From positions 1 through 9,580 of the forward strand of contig DAIPYL010000052.1 in NCBI GenBank assembly GCA_036782755.1: a stretch of DNA of 9,580 bases. The letters run 5' to 3'. The position numbers and the translations under genes are program-made. How positions within the stretch are numbered: position 1 is the stretch's first letter; every line of letters starts with the position of its first letter. The stretch comes from Jeotgalicoccus sp036782755. Its GTDB lineage: Bacteria > Bacillota > Bacilli > Staphylococcales > Salinicoccaceae. Below the pieces are notes generated by a model. That model was not told the DNA's origin and ran no database searches. It saw nothing but the letters and a program-made list of their open reading frames with translations. Below are positions 1 to 7,152 of the stretch, in pieces.

Positions 1-33
1 AAAAAACCGCACCCCCGTCACAGGGAATGCGGT
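1..33 (-). terminator. Rho-independent terminator after nth
   Basis: In the minus-strand RNA, an 11-bp stem (arms at 23-33 and 6-16, containing two G·U pairs) closes a 6-nt loop at 17-22 and is followed directly by a run of U residues (positions 5 to 1). The outer stem is ACCGCA/TGCGGT and the inner part is G+C-rich. It begins 16 nt past the nth stop codon. This is a textbook intrinsic terminator and marks the end of the minus-strand transcription unit. The T run reaches the window edge, so its full length is not visible. Confidence 0.9.
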
Positions 34-49
34 CATAATTATCAAACAA

Positions 50-712
50 CTACATCTTAACTAATCCTTTTTTCAAACGTTTCTGCCCTTCCCGGCATTC
101 TGCCAGCAATGGACATTCGTGACATTTCGGATTACGCGCCAGGCAGTGGTAGCGTCCGAAGAAAATCAGCTGATGGTGTGTTTTACTCCAGCGTTCGGCA
201 GGAATTTTACGCATCAGTGTTTCTTCGACCTGCAGCGGAGAGTCTTTGTATCGTGCGATACCTAACCGCTTTGAAATACGTTCAACATGCGTGTCGACAG
301 CAATTCTGGGTGTATCGAACGCTACAGACAGCACCACGTTCGCAGTTTTCCGGCCCACTCCGGCGAGTGACACTAAATCATCGTAGTTCCCCGGAATTTC
401 GCCGCCGTATTTATCGATTAAATCGCGGCATAACTTCTGGATATTTTTCGCTTTCGTGCGGTATAATCCAATTGTTTTAATGTACTGTTCAATTTCTTCA
501 ACTTCAACTGCCAGATAGTCTTCCGGCGTTTTAAATCTTTTAAATAACCCTTCTGTCACCCTGTTCACCCCGACGTCTGTCGTCTGTGCACTTAACAGCA
601 CGGCGATTGTCAGTTCAAACGCGTTTGTGTAGTTGAGTTCGGCTTCCGCATCCGGAAACATTTCCGCGATGACGTCGATAAACTCCATCGTTTTTTTCTT
701 ACTTGTTGTCAA
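50..712 (-). CDS. nth: Endonuclease III (DNA glycosylase/AP lyase)
   Basis: Nth removes oxidised pyrimidines from DNA and cleaves the resulting abasic site by beta-elimination in base excision repair. The 220-residue product has the family's usual length. Visible features are the helix-hairpin-helix LAGVGRKTANVV at about 116-127 with catalytic Lys122, catalytic Asp140 in AVDTHVERISKRLG, and a C-terminal [4Fe-4S] cluster of Cys190, Cys197, Cys200 and Cys206 with the canonical 6-2-5 spacing. I chose the TTG at 712 as start because a strong GGAGGT lies 7 nt upstream at 720-725, and because the resulting N-terminus (MTTSKKKTMEFIDVI) resembles the remembered S. aureus protein. An in-frame ATG at 727 overlaps that Shine-Dalgarno and has no good site of its own. 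The start lies inside the end of dnaD (14-nt overlap), suggesting translational coupling. All key residues are present, so the enzyme should be active. Confidence 0.96.
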   Translation of the reverse strand: MTTSKKKTMEFIDVIAEMFPDAEAELNYTNAFELTIAVLLSAQTTDVGVNRVTEGLFKRFKTPEDYLAVEVEEIEQYIKTIGLYRTKAKNIQKLCRDLIDKYGGEIPGNYDDLVSLAGVGRKTANVVLSVAFDTPRIAVDTHVERISKRLGIARYKDSPLQVEETLMRKIPAERWSKTHHQLIFFGRYHCLARNPKCHECPLLAECREGQKRLKKGLVKM

Positions 713-1322
713 GTCGGCTACCTCCATCGAGCCATGATATGACAGGCAGGCCTGTCCCTTTCACCGGCTCGCTTTTCGACGTGCTGCTCAGTATACGTTC
801 AACGTACTGCAGCGACGTAATGCTGCTTTTATATGCGATATCCACCGCATCCTGAATTTGTTCCGGCTGATAGTTCGAATCGTTCATCCAGCTGTTCAGG
901 CGCTGGTATTCGTTCGGGCTTATTGCGCGTCCATACAGCTGCTCGATGTATTCAAACAGCTCGCGCAATGTTGTATCGTCTTTGACCGGCGCTTTTTCTT
1001 CCAGCATGATAAAGTCCTCGAGCTTCGAATACAGCGGCTCAAAGTTATACGTTTCGGTATATTTGCCGTCGATCTGGTGTGTATCAAGCTCAAGAAGGTG
1101 TTCTTTTATCAGCGACTGAATTATATGCGTCAGTTCGGTTTCATTTAAAGTTGTTCCGCTCAGCAGCTCGCTGAAATCAAGCGGTGTGCTGTGCGTGCGG
1201 TGACGTTCAAGCAGCTTGATTAAAATAATAACGCCGCGTTCATCGAGCCCGATTTCAGCGTAATTATCCAGCAGTATTTTATTGACCGGAATTGTAATAT
1301 ATTTCAAATAATCGTTAACCAT
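699..1322 (-). CDS. dnaD: DNA replication initiation protein DnaD
   Basis: DnaD is a primosome component that works with DnaB and DnaI to load the replicative helicase at the origin and at restarted forks. The product has 207 residues, somewhat shorter than B. subtilis DnaD (about 232). An N-terminal winged-helix domain covers about 1-110 (GLDERGVIILIKLLERH, then LDFSELLSGTTLNETELTHIIQ). The C-terminal DnaD domain covers about 118-180 (LFEYIEQLYGRAISPNEYQ, LNSWMNDSNYQPEQIQDAV, LQYVERIL). The YxxxIxxxW motif of this domain is incomplete: Tyr173 and Ile177 are present but Thr181 sits where Trp is expected. The basic linker that follows in B. subtilis is nearly gone, while the tail LPVISWLD remains. 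The start is the ATG at 1322 with GGAGGG 7 nt upstream; a TTG at 1337 overlaps that site and is not used here. The gene lies 58 nt after asnS, behind a hairpin, and its end overlaps nth. Confidence 0.93.
   Translation of the reverse strand: MVNDYLKYITIPVNKILLDNYAEIGLDERGVIILIKLLERHRTHSTPLDFSELLSGTTLNETELTHIIQSLIKEHLLELDTHQIDGKYTETYNFEPLYSKLEDFIMLEEKAPVKDDTTLRELFEYIEQLYGRAISPNEYQRLNSWMNDSNYQPEQIQDAVDIAYKSSITSLQYVERILSSTSKSEPVKGTGLPVISWLDGGSRLDNK
720..725 (-). promoter_or_regulatory. Shine-Dalgarno of nth, inside dnaD
   Basis: GGAGGT on the minus strand lies 7 nt before TTG at 712. It is encoded by the Gly-Gly codons near the DnaD C-terminus. It decides the nth start in favour of TTG over the ATG at 727, whose own codon overlaps this motif. 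Confidence 0.8.
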
Positions 1323-1329
1323 ATTTTTT

Positions 1330-1335
1330 CCCTCC
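1330..1335 (-). promoter_or_regulatory. Shine-Dalgarno of dnaD
   Basis: GGAGGG on the minus strand, 7 nt before the ATG at 1322, within TTGGAGGG. It sets the dnaD start and rules out the TTG at 1337, which is part of the same site. Six bases here (1331-1336, UGGAGG in RNA) can pair with the 3' arm of the upstream hairpin. Confidence 0.8.
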
Positions 1336-1343
1336 AACAGCAG

Positions 1344-1376
1344 AATGGAGACATTAGGGAACCTAACATCTCCATT
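1344..1376 (-). promoter_or_regulatory. Hairpin in the asnS-dnaD leader
   Basis: A perfectly centred inverted repeat fills most of the 58-nt asnS-dnaD spacer. In the minus-strand RNA the order is AAUGGAGA, UG, UUAGG, loop UUC, CCUAA, UG, UCUCCAUU. This makes a continuous 15-bp stem in which the two UG steps form tandem U·G/G·U wobble pairs. In plus-strand RNA the same positions would be C-A mismatches, so the structure fits the transcribed strand better. No U run follows it on the minus strand; it is followed by CUGCUG and the dnaD Shine-Dalgarno. It therefore does not look like a terminator for asnS. It starts only 4 nt after the asnS stop codon. Possible roles are mRNA protection, a processing site or control of dnaD translation; the role is inference. 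Confidence 0.6.
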
Positions 1377-1380
1377 ATTT

Positions 1381-2418
1381 TTATGGGTATAAACGATTTA
1401 ATAATCTTGGGAATGGTGCAGTTTCTCTTACGTGCTGAACGCCTGAGAACCATGCGACTGCGCGCTCGAGACCTAATCCGAATCCTGAGTGCGGCACAGT
1501 TCCGTATTTACGGAGATCCAGGTACCACTCGTAAGCGTCAACGTTAAGTCCTGATTCCACGATACGCTCTTTCAGCTCATCGTAGTCGGAAATACGTTCA
1601 CTGCCTCCGATAATCTCGCCGTAGCCTTCAGGCGCGATTAAATCGGCGCACAGCACTGTACGCGGGTCTTCCGGGTTTGTGCTCATGTAGAATGATTTAA
1701 TTTCTTTCGGATAGTTCACGATAAACACCGGTTTGTCGAAGCTGTTCGCAATTTCAGTCTCGTGCGGGGAACCGAAGTCGTCCCCCCACTTAATATCATC
1801 AAAGCCTTTTTCGTGCAGCAGCTCGATTGCATCCGTATATGAAATACGCGGGAACGGTGCTTTAATGTTTTCCAGTGCAGTCGTGTCGCGGCCGAGCGCT
1901 TCTAAATCAAGCTTGCAGTTTTCAAGTACATTTTTAGCAAGATACTCAACGTACTGTTCCTGGACTGCTAAGCTGTCTTCGTGATTGTAGAATGCCATTT
2001 CCGGCTCGATCATCCAGAACTCGATTAAGTGACGGCGTGTTTTTGATTTCTCGGCACGGAAAGTCGGTCCGAAAGTAAATACTTTACCATGTGCCATCGC
2101 AGCTGCTTCAGCGTAAAGCTGACCGCTCTGTGATAAATAGGCATCTTCATCGAAATATTTAGTATGGAATAATTCCGTCGTACCTTCAGGAGAACTGCTC
2201 GTTAAAATCGGCGAGTCAATTTTCTTAAAGCCATTGTCGAAATAAAAGTCATACGTGCTCTTAATAATCTGGTTTCTAATGTTCATTACAGCATGCTGTT
2301 TTCTTGAACGCAGCCACAAGTGTCTGTTATCAAGAAGGAACTCAGGACCGTGTTCTTTCGGTGTAATCGGATAGCCTTCAGCACTCTGAATAATTTCAAT
2401 GCCTGAAACTTCCATTTC
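1381..2418 (-). CDS. asnS: Asparaginyl-tRNA synthetase, 5' end lost in gap
   Basis: AsnS charges tRNA-Asn with asparagine in the cytoplasm (class IIb aminoacyl-tRNA synthetase). The visible 345 residues run from EMEVSGIEII to the normal C-terminus LLNRLYP, with a TAA stop at 1381-1383. They include the motif 1 region (FKKIDSPILTSSSPEGTTELF), motif 2 (FGPTFRAEKSKTRRHLIEFWMIEPE) and motif 3 (GFGLGLERAVAW), so the catalytic core is complete. The N-terminal OB-fold that reads the anticodon and the start codon lie in or beyond the 100-N gap. By comparison with the remembered 430-residue S. aureus enzyme, about 85 residues are missing. The frame is open up to the gap and nothing suggests a pseudogene. 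It follows aspB in the same direction, an arrangement shared with B. subtilis. Any leader or T-box would also be hidden in the gap. Confidence 0.95.
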   Translation of the reverse strand, partial: EMEVSGIEIIQSAEGYPITPKEHGPEFLLDNRHLWLRSRKQHAVMNIRNQIIKSTYDFYFDNGFKKIDSPILTSSSPEGTTELFHTKYFDEDAYLSQSGQLYAEAAAMAHGKVFTFGPTFRAEKSKTRRHLIEFWMIEPEMAFYNHEDSLAVQEQYVEYLAKNVLENCKLDLEALGRDTTALENIKAPFPRISYTDAIELLHEKGFDDIKWGDDFGSPHETEIANSFDKPVFIVNYPKEIKSFYMSTNPEDPRTVLCADLIAPEGYGEIIGGSERISDYDELKERIVESGLNVDAYEWYLDLRKYGTVPHSGFGLGLERAVAWFSGVQHVRETAPFPRLLNRLYP

Positions 2419-2518
2419 NNNNNNNNNNNNNNNNNNNNNNNNNNNNNNNNNNNNNNNNNNNNNNNNNNNNNNNNNNNNNNNNNNNNNNNNNNNNNNNNNN
2501 NNNNNNNNNNNNNNNNNN
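2419..2518. other. Assembly gap of 100 N
   Basis: Exactly 100 undetermined bases, which usually stands for a gap of unknown length. It separates the 3' end of aspB from the 5' part of asnS. About 20 aspB codons, the intergenic spacer and about 85 asnS codons should lie here. That is over 300 nt, so the true gap is probably longer than 100. Frames that cross it have no meaning. Confidence 0.97.
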
Positions 2519-3634
2519 CAGCGAGTAGCTGATTCTTGCATATTCGGGTGTGCCGAAGCCCGAGCCCGGAACAAATGCAACATGTTTTTCACGGAGAACT
2601 TCTTTGACGAAGTCATCCACGGTTTTGTAACCACATGCTTCGGCGCATTTTTGCATATGTGGGAACAGATAAAATGCACCTTCCGGTTTAATGCAGGTAA
2701 CGTGAGGCAAGGTTTGAATTTGTGCATACGCATTGTCGCGTCGGCGCTCAAAAATTGCTCTGTATGCTTCTGTATTTTCGGGATTCATATTGTATGCCGC
2801 AATCGCGCCGTATTGTGCGGGCTCTGCAACACTAGTAGTAGACTGCGATGTCAGTGACGAGAGCGCGGAGATAAGCTCAGCATCACCGCAGGCGTAGCCG
2901 ACTCTCCAGCCGGTCATAGCGTGCGACTTGCTCACGCCGTTAACGATAATCGTCTGAGCTTTAATTTTATCATTTAAAGACGCGATGGACACATGCGGCT
3001 CACCATATGTAAGCACTTCGTAAATCTCATCTACGACGATAATTATCTCAGTTTCTGCAAGAACATCGGCAAGCGCCTGAAGTTCATCTTTTGAATAAAC
3101 GGAGCCTGTCGGGTTATTCGGAGTATTTAACACAAGCATTTTAGTTTTTTCGGTAATGTGCGCTTTTAAGAGTTTAGGTGTTAATTTAAAATGAGTCTCT
3201 TCTGTCGTCGCCGCAGTTACCGGTTCACCGCCGACCATTTTAATCTGTTCTGTATAGCTGACCCAATACGGAGAAGGCACGATAACCTCATCGCCCTGAT
3301 CCAGTGTTGCCAGGAATATATTGTACAGCACCTGTTTTGCGCCGTTGCCGACGTAAACTTCAGTCGGTTCATAAGTCAGATTATTGTCGCGCTGCATTTT
3401 TTTAGCGATTGCTTCTCTTAATTCAGGAAGTCCGGCAGACGCTGTATATTTAGTATGTCCCGCTTTTGCAGCTTCGTATACAGCCTCGATGATTTCATCA
3501 GGAGTATTAAAATCAGGTTCTCCTGCTGACAGGCTGATAACATCTACGCCTTCAGCTTTTAATTGTCTTGCAGTATTAGTGATTTCTATCGTTTGGCTGG
3601 GTGTAATCGACTTTACCTTTTTAGATAATTCCAT
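2519..3634 (-). CDS. aspB: Aspartate aminotransferase (class I), 3' end lost in gap
   Basis: This is a PLP-dependent class I aminotransferase of the AspB/AspC type, which interconverts aspartate and 2-oxoglutarate with oxaloacetate and glutamate. The 372 visible residues show SAGEPDFNTP (36-45), TPNNPTG (171-177) with the cofactor-contacting Asn174, VDEIYE with Asp202 that contacts the PLP pyridine nitrogen, the Schiff-base Lys236 in NGVSKSHAMTGWRVGY, and Arg367 in ARISYSL, expected to bind the substrate carboxylate. The B. subtilis protein has about 20 more residues after this point, so only the last helix is lost in the gap. The start is the ATG at 3634, with AGGAG 8 nt upstream (3643-3647); a TTG at 3652 overlaps this site and is rejected. 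It lies 32 nt after dinG. The family is certain; aspartate as main substrate rests on similarity to B. subtilis AspB and on the asnS neighbour. Confidence 0.92.
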
Positions 3635-3666
3635 GCTGCAGTCTCCTAACAATTATGTTTTCCTTA

Positions 3667-6183
3667 TTATAGACCAAAAAGCAGCGCTTTAAAAGTTTCT
3701 CTCGTGTCATGAATGATATTTTCTTCAGGGAAATATTTTAAAAATGCATTTTTATACGGTTTCGTCATTATCCGGTCGTCAAACAGGAGTACAACACCTT
3801 TGTCTTCACTGCTCCGCTTCACCCGGCCGATGATCTGTCTGAAGTGAATCACAGCTTCCGGCAGATCCGTTGTATAGAAGTCTCTGAAACTGTCGCCTTT
3901 AGGTACCGGGAACGGCAGTTTTGTCAGCATCAGCGCTTTATCTTTATCGCTGACGAGATTAATGCCTTCTGTGAACGTATACGTCCCGAGGAGCAGACAC
4001 TGGCTCAGCTGATTATACTGGCCGAGCAGTTTTTCATTGTTTGAGTTATGCGACTGCCGCAGTACCGGAATTTCATCGAATAATTCGATATCTTCCGTGA
4101 AACTGTAAACTCGCTCGAGCAGCTCGTAATTTGAAAATATTACGACAAGCTTCGAGTTCGTTTCACTTAAATAGAGCGCAATGTAATCGAGAATATCAAC
4201 AATATAATTGTCGTCTTTCACATCATAGCTCTGTATATCATTCGGAATAAAGAGCTTGATGTCGCTGTACATCGCATCGTTGTTCATTACCGTCGTTTTA
4301 AATTCGTAATCGCCGAACCAGTATTTTAAATGTTTAAAGCTGTCGTGCACTTCGAGCGTGCCCGACAGAAGAATCTGGCACGGGATTGACCTGAGCGCGT
4401 CAGCGAGCGTATCGAGCACGTCCGTACGAATCGTCACTTCCGACTTCTGGAAGTTCCTGCTGCTCTTAATATGATAATCATCATAAGCGAGCGCATAACG
4501 CAGATTTTTCAGCGACGCATCAAAATAATGCATATGATTGTACAGCGCCTGATAGTTATCAGTCCCGCGGATTGTACTTAAGAACATATCCGTAAACTTC
4601 ACAAGACTGTCCAGTGTTTCAAGCGCATCATCAATTGTTTTCCGTGACAGCTGCTGGAAGAGAGCATCGATATTTTTATTTAAATTAATGACGATATCTT
4701 CAAGCAGATAAAGAGATACTGCACTGTTTGTTTTACTGTAGCCCGCAAGCAGTCTGTCCTGATTAATCAACCCCACCTGCCCGATAAAAAACTTCAGTTC
4801 CGGATAGTTAAACGTCCGGCGTTCTTTCATATCGAGTGCCTGTTTCAGCTGGTGCGCCTCATCGATAATCAGCGCCTGAATACCTTCGAGATTATTGAGA
4901 CAGTCATTTAAGAAATAATGATTCGTCACGATAATCGGCACTTTCTTCGCGTTCGACAATGCACGTTTAAAGTAAAAGTGATGCTTTTTATCCCCTGCCT
5001 GAATCAGCAGCGTCTCATAATAGGACTTCTCAGGACCGCGGAGATTGACTTCCGACAGATCGCCTGTTTCTGTTTCAACCAGCCAGACGAGCATGCGCAT
5101 TTTCAGGAAGCATATTTCCGGGTTCGAATCATCGAGCTCGAGGAGTGCTGTAAATGCGTTCAGGTCGATGTAGTTCAGCCGGCCTTTTAACAGCGCAAAC
5201 GGCGTCTCGTAAGACACGACTTTACGGAGACGCATCAGCGACTCTTCAATCAGCTGATTCTGCAATATTTTACGCGACGTCGACACGACGACCTGGCCAT
5301 TATAAGCCGAATAGTAGCTGAGTGCCGCAATCAGAAACGCATCGCTCTTGCCAAGTCCGGTATACGCTTCTATCGCATGATACTTGCCGTCAACAAGAGA
5401 ATCATATATTAACAGTGCAAGCTGGTACTGGTCCTCGCGGTATTCGTTCCCCGTCATGCTTAAATATTTATGGTAAAGATCGTGTACAGAGATTGAATCG
5501 ATGTTTTTATGCGTCACTTCGGTTTCTTTAATATAAAACTGGTTATAGCTGATAATATTTTCATCATTATCGTCTGTATGCCTGTTTAATATTGAAAAGA
5601 TTAAATCCGTTAAATTGGTCCGCATCATCTTGGACAGATGGTAGATTTTTATCAGCGTTTCACGGTGCATGCCGATCATTTTCTTAATGACAACAATCAG
5701 TACTTCTGCTGTAGCGTAAGCATCTTCATCTGCACGGTGTGCCTGCGACAGTTCAATACCGAGGTGTTCGGCAACCAGATGCAGCTGATAACCGGCCACA
5801 GACGGCAGAAAGATACGGACGAGTTCAACCGTATCGAGTGTGTGTACCGGATTATATGTCAGCCCAGCTGATTTAAATGCTGCCTTTAGGAACGTCAAAT
5901 CGAAGTCGACGTTATGTGCAACGAAGACCGCATCATCCAGCTGATTTTTAATATCTTTTGCGACATCTTTAAACTTCGGTGCGCCGATCAGCATGTCTGA
6001 TGAAATATTCGTCAGTTCACGGATAAACGGTGACACAGTTGTTTCATCACTTAAAAAAGTATTGTACTGTCCGGTAATTTTAAAGTTACGCACGAACACA
6101 ATACTCAATTGAATGATATTGTCTTTTTCTAAATTATTACCAGTCGTTTCCAAGTCGACGACTGCGAATGTTTTATTTAACAT
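3667..6183 (-). CDS. dinG: DinG-family 3'-5' exonuclease / helicase-like ATPase
   Basis: The 838-residue protein has two parts. An N-terminal DEDDh exonuclease domain (about 1-170) carries Asp10 and Glu12 in VVDLETTG, Asp95 in VAHNVDFDLTF, and His149 and Asp154 in AHRADEDA. A superfamily 2 XPD/DinG-like helicase domain (about 240-838) has Walker A AYTGLGKS (273-280, Lys279), DEAH at 441-444, SGTLEVHD (607-614), TEGINL (738-743) and motif VI QIIGRVKR (783-790). Between Walker A and DEAH there are only two cysteines (358 and 428), so the four-cysteine [4Fe-4S] cluster of E. coli DinG is absent. S. aureus DinG has the same layout and is known as a 3'-5' exonuclease without helicase activity; the same is inferred here. 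It is shorter than remembered S. aureus (about 897) and B. subtilis (about 931) proteins. The start ATG has GGTGAT 3 nt upstream (6187-6192), which fits an extended Shine-Dalgarno. It lies 12 nt after birA. Confidence 0.93.
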   Translation of the reverse strand: MLNKTFAVVDLETTGNNLEKDNIIQLSIVFVRNFKITGQYNTFLSDETTVSPFIRELTNISSDMLIGAPKFKDVAKDIKNQLDDAVFVAHNVDFDLTFLKAAFKSAGLTYNPVHTLDTVELVRIFLPSVAGYQLHLVAEHLGIELSQAHRADEDAYATAEVLIVVIKKMIGMHRETLIKIYHLSKMMRTNLTDLIFSILNRHTDDNDENIISYNQFYIKETEVTHKNIDSISVHDLYHKYLSMTGNEYREDQYQLALLIYDSLVDGKYHAIEAYTGLGKSDAFLIAALSYYSAYNGQVVVSTSRKILQNQLIEESLMRLRKVVSYETPFALLKGRLNYIDLNAFTALLELDDSNPEICFLKMRMLVWLVETETGDLSEVNLRGPEKSYYETLLIQAGDKKHHFYFKRALSNAKKVPIIVTNHYFLNDCLNNLEGIQALIIDEAHQLKQALDMKERRTFNYPELKFFIGQVGLINQDRLLAGYSKTNSAVSLYLLEDIVINLNKNIDALFQQLSRKTIDDALETLDSLVKFTDMFLSTIRGTDNYQALYNHMHYFDASLKNLRYALAYDDYHIKSSRNFQKSEVTIRTDVLDTLADALRSIPCQILLSGTLEVHDSFKHLKYWFGDYEFKTTVMNNDAMYSDIKLFIPNDIQSYDVKDDNYIVDILDYIALYLSETNSKLVVIFSNYELLERVYSFTEDIELFDEIPVLRQSHNSNNEKLLGQYNQLSQCLLLGTYTFTEGINLVSDKDKALMLTKLPFPVPKGDSFRDFYTTDLPEAVIHFRQIIGRVKRSSEDKGVVLLFDDRIMTKPYKNAFLKYFPEENIIHDTRETFKALLFGL

Positions 6184-6195
6184 TATATCACCAGG

Positions 6196-7152
6196 TTAAA
6201 TTTCAATATCGGCACTGATTACCTTATGTATGCTGTGGTCCCCGTCTAATATTACAAGGTACCCCTCATCAGTAATGTCGAGAGCTTTGCCTCTCAGTTT
6301 TTCTTTGCTTGTCGTTATTGTAAGTTCGCGGTTAAAAATAATCGCCTGTTCGAGCCAGTCTTCTTTAATCGAGCTGAATGATGCGTTTAAAAACTTATCG
6401 TAGTAGTACTCTATTTTCCTGAATAATACACCGGTAAACTGATTTACATCAAATTCATCTTCAAGCTCGCCTGTAATGGCTGTCGCGGTGCCAAGAGACT
6501 CGGTGTCAGCTGACGGATTAATATTGATGCCGATGCCGCAGACAATCGTTTCCACGATATTATCCGCACTGATGACTTCTGTTAAAAACCCGCACACTTT
6601 TTTATCATTGATAAAAATATCATTCGGCCACTTGATTCCGCTCTTAAGACCCGTAGATTCGCGAATCGCATCGCTGATTGCGAGCGACATAAATAAGTTG
6701 AACACAATCATTTCCTGATTGGTTACGTTCGGACGCAGCACAAGCGACATATACAGTCCGCTTTCTTCCGGCGACAGCCATTCACGTTTAAAACGTCCGC
6801 GGCCGCCGGTCTGATGCCCGCTCACTACTACTATATTACCAGCATACTGATCTAAAATCCTGAATGCATGATTCTGTGTAGAATCGATTGTATCTTTGTA
6901 AATCAGATCATCGAACAGCTGTGAATTCTGCACGGTGCCGGCGAGAAGCGATTCATTGATTCTGCCTGAAGGCCCGACGAGCCGGTAGCCTTTGTTTGTC
7001 ACAGCTTCAATGTTGTAGCCGTCCTCTTTTAACCGCTGCATATTTTTCCATACAGCGGTACGTGACACGCCGAGCATTTCAGCGAGCTTTGCCCCTGATA
7101 AGTAATTACCTTCCATCAGTAAAGACAATATTTCCGTCTTCGTTTTTGACAT
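6196..7152 (-). CDS. birA: Bifunctional biotin protein ligase / biotin operon repressor
   Basis: BirA activates biotin as biotinyl-AMP and attaches it to the lysine of carboxylase biotin domains. With biotinyl-AMP bound it also represses biotin genes. The 318-residue product has a winged helix-turn-helix at about 5-58 (SGAKLAEMLGVSRTAVWKNM), so it should be the regulatory class II type. The ligase domain shows TIDSTQ (88-93), GGRGRFKREW (116-125, the biotinyl-AMP loop), KWPND (174-178), GFLTEV (188-193) and GIGININ (206-212). A small SH3-like C-terminal domain ends in VISADIEI, close to the S. aureus end. The ATG at 7152 lies inside cca (47-nt overlap) and has GGGTGA 6 nt upstream. A later start would remove the DNA-binding domain, so I keep this one. 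No biotin synthesis or pan genes occur in the window; its regulatory targets must lie elsewhere. Confidence 0.95.
   Translation of the reverse strand: MSKTKTEILSLLMEGNYLSGAKLAEMLGVSRTAVWKNMQRLKEDGYNIEAVTNKGYRLVGPSGRINESLLAGTVQNSQLFDDLIYKDTIDSTQNHAFRILDQYAGNIVVVSGHQTGGRGRFKREWLSPEESGLYMSLVLRPNVTNQEMIVFNLFMSLAISDAIRESTGLKSGIKWPNDIFINDKKVCGFLTEVISADNIVETIVCGIGININPSADTESLGTATAITGELEDEFDVNQFTGVLFRKIEYYYDKFLNASFSSIKEDWLEQAIIFNRELTITTSKEKLRGKALDITDEGYLVILDGDHSIHKVISADIEI

Noticed and set aside
109..480. A 123-residue plus-strand frame opposite nth, and similar plus-strand frames across the window
   Set aside because: They lie opposite strongly supported genes, show no recognisable domain and lack convincing ribosome sites; they are mirror frames.
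1304..1375. A 23-codon minus-strand frame starting at ATG 1375 in the asnS-dnaD hairpin and ending inside dnaD, as a possible leader peptide
   Set aside because: No Shine-Dalgarno precedes it, its start is buried in the 15-bp stem, and the peptide shows no attenuator-like run of codons.
1344..1381. The hairpin read as a plus-strand terminator, since a short T run follows on that strand
   Set aside because: No plus-strand gene is present to end here, the stem has two mismatches in that direction, and the T run is interrupted.
1381..2751. A long asnS frame continuing through the Ns into the aspB region
   Set aside because: The part beyond 2518 is another frame of aspB and the length of the N run is arbitrary, so the N-terminus is false.
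2396..3652. An aspB frame continuing through the Ns to a stop near 2396
   Set aside because: Everything after 2519 is Ns plus another frame of asnS. The first six residues also come from a TTG that overlaps the Shine-Dalgarno.
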